DNA of 6,731 nt from an uncultured Dorea sp. (GTDB lineage: Bacteria > Bacillota > Clostridia > Lachnospirales > Lachnospiraceae): NCBI GenBank assembly GCA_910578495.1, contig CAJTRE010000062.1:1-6731 (forward strand), written 5' to 3'. The notes under the pieces are model-generated. The model did no database searches. It was given only the letters and a program-made list of their open reading frames with translations, and was not told where the DNA came from. Positions 1 through 6,301 of the stretch are shown one piece after another. The position numbers were made by a program, and so were the translations under genes. Numbering within the stretch: position 1 is the first letter of the stretch; the number at the start of each line of letters is the position of its first letter.

Positions 1-7
1 AGAGGCT

Positions 8-29
8 GTAAAAAATTTTGTGTCTATGG
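8..29 (+). repeat. Left terminal inverted repeat of the IS256-family element
   Basis: These 22 bases match the reverse complement of 1604-1625 at 19 positions, sharing the blocks GTAAAA, TTTGTGTCT and TGG. Beyond base 29 the similarity continues loosely as an A-run followed by a C plus T-run in both ends. This is the end downstream of the transposase gene. Confidence 0.85.
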
Positions 30-177
30 GTAAAAATCTTTTTTGATAAAAATTAGATATGTAGACATTTGCTGTCGAATCGTATTGGTTTTATGTTGTC
101 GAATTTCTTCCTTGATAATAGTATTGCCAGTCTGCTTATGTTTATACATGTATTTTGATTTTTCTGCATACCAATCA

Positions 178-267
178 GGCATTAGCAGCAGAAATACGTT
201 ATGTGGGCGCTGCCCACACCCGGCCTCCGGAATAAGGCTGGATATTTCTGGAAATACTGCTAATGCC
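178..267 (+). other. Predicted three-way-junction fold in the non-coding part of the IS
   Basis: The fold is assembled by eye from complementary segments. The outer stem pairs 178-188 with 257-267 (11 bp, perfect). After a six-base bulge (251-256) it continues with 189-196 pairing 243-250 (8 bp, perfect). Inside lie two hairpins: 202-208 with 212-218 (7 bp, three-base loop), and 220-226 with 235-241 (7 bp with one G-T wobble). A separate terminator hairpin with a T-run follows at 279-325 on the plus strand. The order of structured RNA then terminator fits a plus-strand small RNA, but no convincing promoter is visible upstream. It could equally be a DNA fold, or the 3' untranslated region of the transposase mRNA on the other strand. 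No IS256-associated structured RNA is known to me. Confidence 0.5.
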
Positions 268-278
268 GATGGAATAAG

Positions 279-325
279 GCCGGGACGTTTCTTGATAGGA
301 TATGCTGTCCCGGCTTTTTCTTTTT
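279..325 (+). terminator. Rho-independent terminator, plus strand, inside the IS
   Basis: An 8-bp perfect GC-rich stem (279-286 with 307-314, GCCGGGAC/GTCCCGGC) encloses a 20-base loop and is followed directly by TTTTTCTTTTT at 315-325. The T-run lies only on the plus-strand side. On the minus strand the stem is followed by CTTATTCC, a poor terminator for the transposase transcript. It therefore best fits ending rightward transcription, either from outside the element or from the structured region at 178-267, before it runs antisense into the transposase gene. Confidence 0.7.
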
Positions 326-1538
326 AAAGGTACTGGGTGATCCTGTCTCCATAAAGGACAACCATCTGGTTGAGCACCTGGTCCCAGTTCCTGTACCGCT
401 GTGTCCACTTTTTGATTACGTTCCCACTGGCAAGATAGAGCATTTTTTCTAAGGAACTGTCGCTTGGGAATACACTTTTTGTCTTGGTCACTTTCCTGTA
501 CTGGCGGTTAAGGCCCTCTATGATATTCGTGGTATACATGATGCGCCGGATCTCATCAGAGAACTGGAAGAAGGAGCTGACATCCTCCCAGTTGTTTTCC
601 CAGTTACTGACTGCATAGGGATATTTGCGTCCCCATTTTTCTTTGATCTTTTCCAATTCTGACAGCGCAGACGTTTCGTTTGGGGCATTATAGACTGCTT
701 TGAAGTCAGAAGAGAATTTTTTCAGGTCGCTGTAATTGACATATTTGAAAGAATTCCGCAGCATGTGGATGACGCACCTTTGGATCTGCGCATCCGGATA
801 GACTGCACTTATTGCTTCCTTAAATCCTGCAAGCCCATCCACACAGAAGAACAGCACATCCTGTACGCCACGGTTTTTCAGGTCATTTAACATCCCCAGC
901 CAGAACTTGCTGGTCTCATTGGCGCCTACGGTGATACTCAGGATATCTTTATAGCCGTCTGCGGTGATCCCCAGCACAATGTAGGCGGCACGGCTCAGTA
1001 TGCGTCCGTCTTCCCTGACTTTATAATGGATACAGTCCATGAATACAAAGGGATAGATGGGGTTCAATGGCCGCGCCTGCCACTCTTTGACCTCTGGGAG
1101 TATCCTGTCCGTGATCTTACTGACCATCTCTGCGGACAGTTCCATCCCATAAAGTTCCTGTATCTGGTCATGGATATCCCTTGTGCTCATACCCCTTGCA
1201 TAGAGGGAGATTACTTTTTCTTCAATACCGGAGATATCCCTCTGGTATTTTGGGATGAGCTTTGGCTCAAATTCACCCTCACGGTCTCTTGGGACATCGA
1301 TCTGGAATTCCCCATACTGGCTCTTGAGGGTTTTGGGAGAATGTCCGTTACGTTTGTTGGATGTGGGAGCATCACCTTTCTGGTTTTTTTCGTAGCCAAG
1401 GGATGCATCCAGTTCCGCCTCCATAAGCTCCTGAAGGATATCTTTGAAGCTGTCCCTTAGCAGGCTGTAAACATCCGCCACGCTGTTAAGGTTGTTATCT
1501 GCAATCATCTGTCGTATTTGCTGTTTTGTTGCTGGCAT
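324..1538 (-). CDS. IS256-family (mutator-type) DDE transposase
   Basis: This 404-residue protein has the normal length for the family and cuts and joins the IS ends during transposition. The catalytic acidic residues are visible in their usual settings: D168 in FVFMDCIHYKVRE, D234 in FFCVDGLAGFKEAI and E341 in TTNIIEGLNRQYRK. The conserved C255-x2-H258 lies in QRCVIHMLRNSFKYV. The N-terminal region carries the family's block of acidic and basic residues (around MEAELDASLGYEK) followed by RNGHSPKTL and VPRDREGEFEP. The ATG at 1536-1538 is preceded by AAAAGGAG at 1546-1553 with seven bases of spacing, which supports this start. No frameshift or internal stop is seen, so the enzyme looks intact and possibly active. 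It is oriented the same way as the interrupted operon. Confidence 0.97.
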   Translation of the reverse strand: MPATKQQIRQMIADNNLNSVADVYSLLRDSFKDILQELMEAELDASLGYEKNQKGDAPTSNKRNGHSPKTLKSQYGEFQIDVPRDREGEFEPKLIPKYQRDISGIEEKVISLYARGMSTRDIHDQIQELYGMELSAEMVSKITDRILPEVKEWQARPLNPIYPFVFMDCIHYKVREDGRILSRAAYIVLGITADGYKDILSITVGANETSKFWLGMLNDLKNRGVQDVLFFCVDGLAGFKEAISAVYPDAQIQRCVIHMLRNSFKYVNYSDLKKFSSDFKAVYNAPNETSALSELEKIKEKWGRKYPYAVSNWENNWEDVSSFFQFSDEIRRIMYTTNIIEGLNRQYRKVTKTKSVFPSDSSLEKMLYLASGNVIKKWTQRYRNWDQVLNQMVVLYGDRITQYL

Positions 1539-1556
1539 AAAAATACTCCTTTTCGA

Positions 1557-1582
1557 TAAGAATTGTCATATCTTGATTCTTA
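1557..1582 (-). repeat. Small inverted repeat in the transposase leader
   Basis: TAAGAAT at 1557-1563 is the exact reverse complement of ATTCTTA at 1576-1582, separated by 12 bases. It lies just upstream of the AAGGAG ribosome binding site of the transposase gene and inside the right end of the element. It might be a weak hairpin in the leader mRNA or a protein-binding dyad, but seven base pairs in AT-rich DNA can arise by chance. I could not identify a convincing promoter for the transposase between 1554 and 1625. Confidence 0.3.
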
Positions 1583-1603
1583 CCAAAAAAGAGGTATTTT
1601 TTT

Positions 1604-1625
1604 CCAAAGACACAAACTATTTTAC
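1604..1625 (-). repeat. Right terminal inverted repeat of the IS256-family element
   Basis: This is the counterpart of the repeat at 8-29, with 19 of 22 bases matching in reverse complement. It lies upstream of the transposase gene. Read on the minus strand, its outer part (GTAGTGTAAAATAG) supplies the final Val codons and the TAA stop of the interrupted ATPase gene. Confidence 0.85.
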
Positions 1626-4600
1626 ACTACCCCGAGTACAGAACACATTTCCTTAATCGAATTACACTTCGGAAGCACTATTTTCCCATCGGCCTTTTTG
1701 TTTATGTCTGAAACAATAGTTTCAACAACTTCTTTTTCGTTCTTTATACGAATAATCGTAGTGTATACAGCAAAAGCTTTATTTTTCGGTTTTGAGCATC
1801 TGCTTTCTGCTCTTTCAAGGAGAGCCGTCTTACCTAGCTGTCTTCCTCCATATACTACACATGCACCATTAGGATCTATAATTGTGGCAAGTTCCTGTGT
1901 CCTTCCACAGAACATCTCGTCTGAGGTTGATCCACCATCCCTTACAAATGGTTGATATGTTGAGTACGGTAACGTACATTTCAGCATTGCAGGCATACGC
2001 TCTGTGATTTGGTGTAAAGCCAAATATAAGAGCAATACTTGGTCAATCAGTAAGAACGGATTCTGTCCTGACGTCTGCGTATGGAAGATTTCGCCAATCA
2101 ATCTCCTGCTTGCAACATCAATCGGTCTATCAAGCAAAACAATAGAAATCCCTCCAAGATCCAATGAAGAAACCGTGTCAACAAGCTGCTTCTCAGTATA
2201 ATTTCCGAAAAGCATGATTGCATTTATCGGGGACTTAACCTGAGTTCCAAATGCTGCAATAGGATGTCGATAATCGGCCATACTCTTAGCTGTCTGTACC
2301 ACTCCGACCTTAAATACATCTTCTTTCTTTACAGTGACTCGTTCCGCATCATTAACCTCAAATCCAAGGCCTGTAAATAAAGCTCTTATCTGTGCTGGTG
2401 TTGCTGTTCCCTTTCTCTTCGGCCAATTTGTTACGAGGCTTCTGCTGTCTTCTCTCTGCCGTGATGTCCAATCCCTTGGCAAGTTGCGTTCAACATAATT
2501 CCAGCCAAATACACTCAAGGATTTACCATTACACCTTCTGCATTCCTGCAAAAGCGGATCAAAATTACCCTGTTCGAGAAAATCGCTGAAGTAGTCAATG
2601 TCATGAAGAATAATGTCATCGTCAAGTTCTGTTTCCCCGGTCTCAAATCTATTTATGTATTCTTCAGTAACCGCAAAATTCATTTCCTGCTCAAGAAGCC
2701 GATTTGCCTCATTTAAAAGTGGTGACTCCGAATTGTCATTCAGCCGTGCATCCAGCCTTGCCCGTAGCTGTCTCTTTCTCCCTTTTGCGAATTCAGTGAT
2801 CTGCCTTTCAAGTGCTTCAAGGAATCTTCTCCAACAGGCAAAATCCTTAGACTCATAAAAATCCGACTTATACTGATTAACAATACCAAGCAAATTCTCT
2901 TTTTCTGTCTCGTTAATCTGATTGTATGTATATGCCAGTTCAAGTTTCTCTTGGAACCGTGTTGCCCTATCATCTGCAGAATCTATGGCATCCCTTAGCT
3001 GTCCCTCAGTGATAATATAATCCTCATCATTATCCTCTAAAAATTTGCCCAACATTTCAAGCTGGTGCAGATTATCTTTGAATCCCTCCTCATCGGCTTT
3101 ATCATCAAGTTTGTCTCCCAAAATTTCTCCCTTGACATCTGCGGCAGATTTTTTTGCTGAAACAATATGTGTTAGGACATTTCTCCAAGGCTCGTAGTAC
3201 TTAACCCGTGCAAGATTATGATCAATAACCGGGATTCCATCATTACCAACCGTCAGAATTCCAGTATATAAAAACTCAGAGTATATTTTGAGTTTTACAA
3301 CCTGTCCATTCAGGTACTGTTGCATGTAGGACAATGCCCATATAAGAATATTTGCATTCTTATGGTTCTTCCATGCAGAGTCCTTCTGAATTACCTGTAT
3401 CAACTTAATAATATCTGTTTTTAAGGTCTTCATTCGCGATATATCCTGTTTACGGTTGTTCATATTGTTGATATGCTCAACCCATGCCTGCATTATCTCC
3501 AGCCGCACCCAAAACTGTCTTAGTGCCTGATCTCTCGCATCATACTCCAGTTTAAATCTATTTTTGGGATTAGCATCGTACCAAGCTTTCGTAAGCTTAT
3601 CCTCAATCTTGAAACTTGATAAGCTGTGCTCTCCATTCTGCTCGTCACAGTATTCACTGAGTATCATTTCAACGAATTCAACATCGTCCTTATCCTGCCT
3701 ATTGTCACTGATAATGGACATGCAATCATGAAGCTCACTTCCTATTCCAAAGCATGCTGAATACATAGGAGGGAGAGCCTTCATTCTTGTCTTCGGTGCT
3801 TTGACTGTAAGGCATTCTCTCGCTGATAGGCATAGTTCATTTATAAATCTTTCGCTCTCGGCTTCGTCACCAAGCAAAGATACGAACGCAGGAGTAAATC
3901 CAGTAACGGCCACCTCTCTTACACTCATCAGTTTGTTAAACAACGGTTTAAAAACAGTAAACTTATTGAAATAATCCTCATATCTCTCACGAAACATTGC
4001 TGTCTGGTTTTTAAGACCATAATCAAATGCCATCCCCGGCATTAACATTGCAAATAAATATGCTGATAACATTAAAGCTGGATCTTCACTTGCAGGATCA
4101 ACAAAAACTGATGACAGGAATTCAGAAGTATAAATACATTCATTCAGCATCAGATTTGAAGCAAGTCTTATCTGAGCAGACAATTTATAACTCTCTATAT
4201 GATCTATAGGAACGCCGTTTTCTTTTTCAGACACATCTCCCACAGCCTTGGAAAATAAAACCACCTGAGAGATCAATGAAGTTAGCTGTTCTTTTGTTTT
4301 AACCTCCCTGTTAAGCAGCTGCTCTATAACAGTACAGAATTCTTCATCCGTAGGAACTGTATTTTTCTTCCGTAACGATTTTACCGAAATACTCTCTGTC
4401 TTATCTTCTTCCTCCACTTCCGAATTATCGTTTTTTAAATTTACATTGGCAGACATTGTGACTCCTGTTATGCGCTCTTCAGTTCCGCCGTTAATATCAT
4501 TTTTAATATCAACTTTTTCTATAGACTTGAGTTCTGCCCCATTTGATACTTCTACAGAATCATCCTCATCTTCCAAAAAAACAGATGAATCTCCGACCAA

Positions 4601-5449
4601 ACGAATTGACTGCTTGTGGCAAATAAATACTTTTTTACTGCCGTGCTTAATTGAATCATCCACTTCATCTTCTCCAACAATGAGAATGCCCGATTCCTCA
4701 ATCGCATCTGATACACCTTCAGGATTATACAGACTACAATTAGTTGTTTCTCCGTCCTTCATTACAACGATCTGATAGTGATCATTTTGCCACTTAATAG
4801 ACTGTTTAATTGATTGATATTCATCCGGTTCAACAATGCCTTTGGCAGTATAAAGATATTCTGCCAATCGCTTGTTATTACGAACGAACTTCTCCATAGC
4901 TATCTTTTCTATTTCTCCAGATGAAGCTATTTTTACATCTCCAAATGATAAATCCCAGAATCCTTTCATCTGTACCGAAATGCTATTCTTCTTGAGACAA
5001 CCATTGCAATACGACGACAAACAGAATGCTTCCTCTGTAGTGCCGTTCTCGCTATACTCAAAGCCAGCAATAAATCCTTTTCTGGCAAGAGCATCAATTG
5101 CAGCCTCTACCTTTTCTCTGTCACGATCTGACTCTTCAAAAACATCCATGCAAATGCCAACAATATAAATCTGCTCTCTGTTAAGAACACCAAGGTTTGT
5201 CAGCAAGGGTAGTATTGCTCTGACCTCTTTATTATTCTTAGCCAACTTAATTATTTCCTTTTTAAAAGATGACGCACTTGGAGAACTATTCTTTACCCGG
5301 TTAGTCGCAGTAAGAATACCTAATTGAACGTCTTCATCCGCCACTTCTTCTGTTTCTTGTTTTTGCTCTAGATCCAATTCATCTGAAGAATCTGTACTAT
5401 CTTCTACAATTTTTGCTACCTTTTCTGTAGTATGACCATCCTCAACCAT
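1622..5449 (-). CDS. Very large P-loop (STAND/AAA-like) ATPase, C-terminally truncated by IS insertion
   Basis: I do not recognise a named family. From the ATG at 5447-5449 the frame gives 1275 residues. An acidic tail (1-44) is followed by a probable winged-helix segment (about 80-133, around LGVLNREQIYIVGICMDV). A cysteine cluster C143-x4-C148-x2-C151 and a second acidic linker (about 292-367) come next. The middle is long and helical, partly coiled-coil (up to about 940), and is followed by C-x2-C at 970-973. An alpha/beta-looking block (about 1045-1185) holds NPFLLIDQVLLLYLA. After FCGRTQEL the Walker A motif GGRQLGKTALL (1201-1211) has its K and T intact. The frame then runs into the IS right end, which supplies the last residues and the stop. 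Walker B and everything beyond are missing, so normal ATPase function is unlikely here. The start is doubtful: GGAGGA sits only one base before the ATG, and a TTG at 5456-5458 has no good ribosome binding site. Upstream the frame stays open, through acidic codons, to the stop of the preceding gene, so it may be the second part of a split longer gene. A STAND-type role (sensing and oligomerising in defence) is inference from the P-loop setting and the HsdR neighbour. Confidence 0.75.
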   Translation of the reverse strand: MVEDGHTTEKVAKIVEDSTDSSDELDLEQKQETEEVADEDVQLGILTATNRVKNSSPSASSFKKEIIKLAKNNKEVRAILPLLTNLGVLNREQIYIVGICMDVFEESDRDREKVEAAIDALARKGFIAGFEYSENGTTEEAFCLSSYCNGCLKKNSISVQMKGFWDLSFGDVKIASSGEIEKIAMEKFVRNNKRLAEYLYTAKGIVEPDEYQSIKQSIKWQNDHYQIVVMKDGETTNCSLYNPEGVSDAIEESGILIVGEDEVDDSIKHGSKKVFICHKQSIRLVGDSSVFLEDEDDSVEVSNGAELKSIEKVDIKNDINGGTEERITGVTMSANVNLKNDNSEVEEEDKTESISVKSLRKKNTVPTDEEFCTVIEQLLNREVKTKEQLTSLISQVVLFSKAVGDVSEKENGVPIDHIESYKLSAQIRLASNLMLNECIYTSEFLSSVFVDPASEDPALMLSAYLFAMLMPGMAFDYGLKNQTAMFRERYEDYFNKFTVFKPLFNKLMSVREVAVTGFTPAFVSLLGDEAESERFINELCLSARECLTVKAPKTRMKALPPMYSACFGIGSELHDCMSIISDNRQDKDDVEFVEMILSEYCDEQNGEHSLSSFKIEDKLTKAWYDANPKNRFKLEYDARDQALRQFWVRLEIMQAWVEHINNMNNRKQDISRMKTLKTDIIKLIQVIQKDSAWKNHKNANILIWALSYMQQYLNGQVVKLKIYSEFLYTGILTVGNDGIPVIDHNLARVKYYEPWRNVLTHIVSAKKSAADVKGEILGDKLDDKADEEGFKDNLHQLEMLGKFLEDNDEDYIITEGQLRDAIDSADDRATRFQEKLELAYTYNQINETEKENLLGIVNQYKSDFYESKDFACWRRFLEALERQITEFAKGRKRQLRARLDARLNDNSESPLLNEANRLLEQEMNFAVTEEYINRFETGETELDDDIILHDIDYFSDFLEQGNFDPLLQECRRCNGKSLSVFGWNYVERNLPRDWTSRQREDSRSLVTNWPKRKGTATPAQIRALFTGLGFEVNDAERVTVKKEDVFKVGVVQTAKSMADYRHPIAAFGTQVKSPINAIMLFGNYTEKQLVDTVSSLDLGGISIVLLDRPIDVASRRLIGEIFHTQTSGQNPFLLIDQVLLLYLALHQITERMPAMLKCTLPYSTYQPFVRDGGSTSDEMFCGRTQELATIIDPNGACVVYGGRQLGKTALLERAESRCSKPKNKAFAVYTTIIRIKNEKEVVETIVSDINKKADGKIVLPKCNSIKEMCSVLGVV

Positions 5450-5515
5450 GTCCTCCAAAATCTCATTTTCAGAGTCACTTTCTTTCTCTGAAGAGTCCTC
5501 AACTTTTGCATCTTA
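5450..5515 (-). other. In-frame TAA and open acidic stretch joining the coiled-coil gene to the ATPase gene
   Basis: The coiled-coil gene ends with TAA at 5513-5515, and the same frame then continues without another stop into the ATPase gene. The codons between the stop and the ATPase ATG read DAKVEDSSEKESDSENEI plus three more (TTG start candidate, E, D). They are rich in Glu, Asp, Ser and Lys, like the sequence on both sides (VSSKEKVREKASV before, VEDGHTTEKVAK after). No ATG or GTG occurs in frame before the TTG at 5456-5458. This is the pattern expected if one long gene acquired a single nonsense mutation, for example CAA or GAA to TAA. Two translationally coupled genes remain possible. 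Confidence 0.6.
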
Positions 5516-6166
5516 CACGCTTGCCTTTTCTCGCACTTTTTCTTTACTCGAAACAAAAGCCTCCTCTGTATCTACAGATTCATCAACAAAATATTGTCCT
5601 CCTGCGAGTCCCCACTGAACCTGCATCGGGTAATACTTATTGATTTCTCCCAGCACACGAAACCCTTCCGGACTATTGATATTCTCTGTATCTAAAGCCT
5701 CCAAAAAAAACGCCGGGGCCTCGATCTCAGAAATCATATCATCGATATTTTCCTTGGAAATCTCGTGTAATACATCGGCTGCCTTTGTCTTAAAAGGAGA
5801 CAGAACAGCCTCATATTCAGCTATAAGAGACTTGACTTTCAAAAATCTCTCTAAAACTGCCTTAGCCTTTTCTAACTGAAGTTTTATCAATCGGCTCTTG
5901 CTATTATTTATGGCCTCAACATATGCTGAAGCTTTGCTGCCTTCCTTCGGCATTTCGTCTACAGCTAAAACAGATTGAGCCTCGTTCTTCAATAAATCAT
6001 ACTCAGAAACAAGAGTATCCATATCATTATTAAAAGACTTTAGCGTTTCCTCATCTGGGATTCTTTCATCTGAAACGGTCACAAGCAAATCAGTCAGCCT
6101 ATTTTTCACCGAGTCAGCCTGTGTATTAAACAAATCCAACAATTCATTCAATTTTTTAGCTTCCAT
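5513..6166 (-). CDS. Helical coiled-coil-like protein of unknown function
   Basis: I do not recognise this 217-residue protein. It is highly charged and predicted largely helical, with heptad-like Leu, Ile and Val spacing at about 1-30, 45-68 and 85-125 (for example KSRLIKLQLEKAKAVLERFLKV in shape). Its more ordered C-terminal part contains SPEGFRVLGEINKYYP and QWGLAGGQYFV (about 165-194), followed by an acidic tail. There is no signal peptide or membrane segment, so it is probably cytoplasmic. The start chosen is the ATG at 6164-6166, preceded by AGGAGGAG with six bases of spacing. An in-frame ATG at 6215-6217, with a weaker AGGA six bases upstream, would add 17 residues (MLSKYSYEELFVQEEKT). 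The gene lies 135 bases after the hsdR stop and ends in frame with the ATPase gene, so it may be the N-terminal domain of a longer ATPase protein. Confidence 0.8.
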   Translation of the reverse strand: MEAKKLNELLDLFNTQADSVKNRLTDLLVTVSDERIPDEETLKSFNNDMDTLVSEYDLLKNEAQSVLAVDEMPKEGSKASAYVEAINNSKSRLIKLQLEKAKAVLERFLKVKSLIAEYEAVLSPFKTKAADVLHEISKENIDDMISEIEAPAFFLEALDTENINSPEGFRVLGEINKYYPMQVQWGLAGGQYFVDESVDTEEAFVSSKEKVREKASV

Positions 6167-6172
6167 CGTTTT

Positions 6173-6180
6173 CTCCTCCT
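6173..6180 (-). promoter_or_regulatory. Strong ribosome binding site of the coiled-coil gene
   Basis: Read on the minus strand this is AGGAGGAG, six bases before the ATG at 6166. It is the best ribosome binding site among the defence-type genes here and is why the shorter start is preferred over the ATG at 6217. It contrasts with the ATPase frame, which has no properly spaced site. Confidence 0.8.
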
Positions 6181-6301
6181 GTACAAAAAGCTCTTCATAA
6201 CTGTATTTCGACAGCATGTTAATTCCTGAATAGTAATACTGCTTACAAAACCATCTCTGTGTTCCACACCAAATTAACCAGTTGAAACTTCTAAATTACA
6301 A

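Larger units (their letters stand above)
1..1631 (-). mobile_element. IS256-family insertion sequence, apparently complete, inserted in the ATPase gene
   Basis: The element is bounded by imperfect inverted repeats at 8-29 and 1604-1625 and contains one intact transposase gene reading leftward. At about 1.63 kb it is longer than I expect for the family (about 1.3-1.5 kb), because some 300 bases of non-coding DNA lie between the transposase stop and the left end. The exact tips are uncertain: the repeats match well only from base 7 inward on the left and base 1626 inward on the right, while tips of the form GAGGCTGT and GGTAGTGT would put the ends near 2 and 1631. IS256-family elements make 8-9 bp target duplications. 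The left copy would lie outside the window, so the duplication cannot be confirmed. The right end sits inside the large ATPase reading frame and ends it. Confidence 0.9.

Noticed and set aside
43..327. Plus-strand open frame of 94 codons in the non-coding tail of the IS
   Set aside because: It overlaps the predicted fold and the terminator, has no family-like motif and no good ribosome binding site, and is unusually rich in Cys and hydrophobic residues, as expected of a chance frame.
1026..1460. Plus-strand open frame antisense to the transposase
   Set aside because: It is a shadow of the well-supported transposase gene; the translation resembles no known protein and has no initiation signals.
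1563..1955. Plus-strand open frame spanning the IS right end and the ATPase 3' end
   Set aside because: It is antisense to a frame containing a clear Walker A motif and crosses the IS junction, so it cannot be an ancestral gene.
5513..5515. Programmed stop-codon readthrough producing a coiled-coil/ATPase fusion
   Set aside because: The codon is TAA followed by G, a poor context for readthrough, and no stimulatory structure is obvious just downstream. A nonsense mutation or coupled genes are simpler explanations.
6218..6278. GTTAATT / AATTAAC inverted repeat and a GTGT-TCC-ACAC dyad in the hsdR to coiled-coil gap
   Set aside because: These are seven and four bases only, widely spaced or very short, in AT-rich DNA; no T-run follows and no convincing -35/-10 pair could be placed. 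The 135-base gap holds nothing else I can support.
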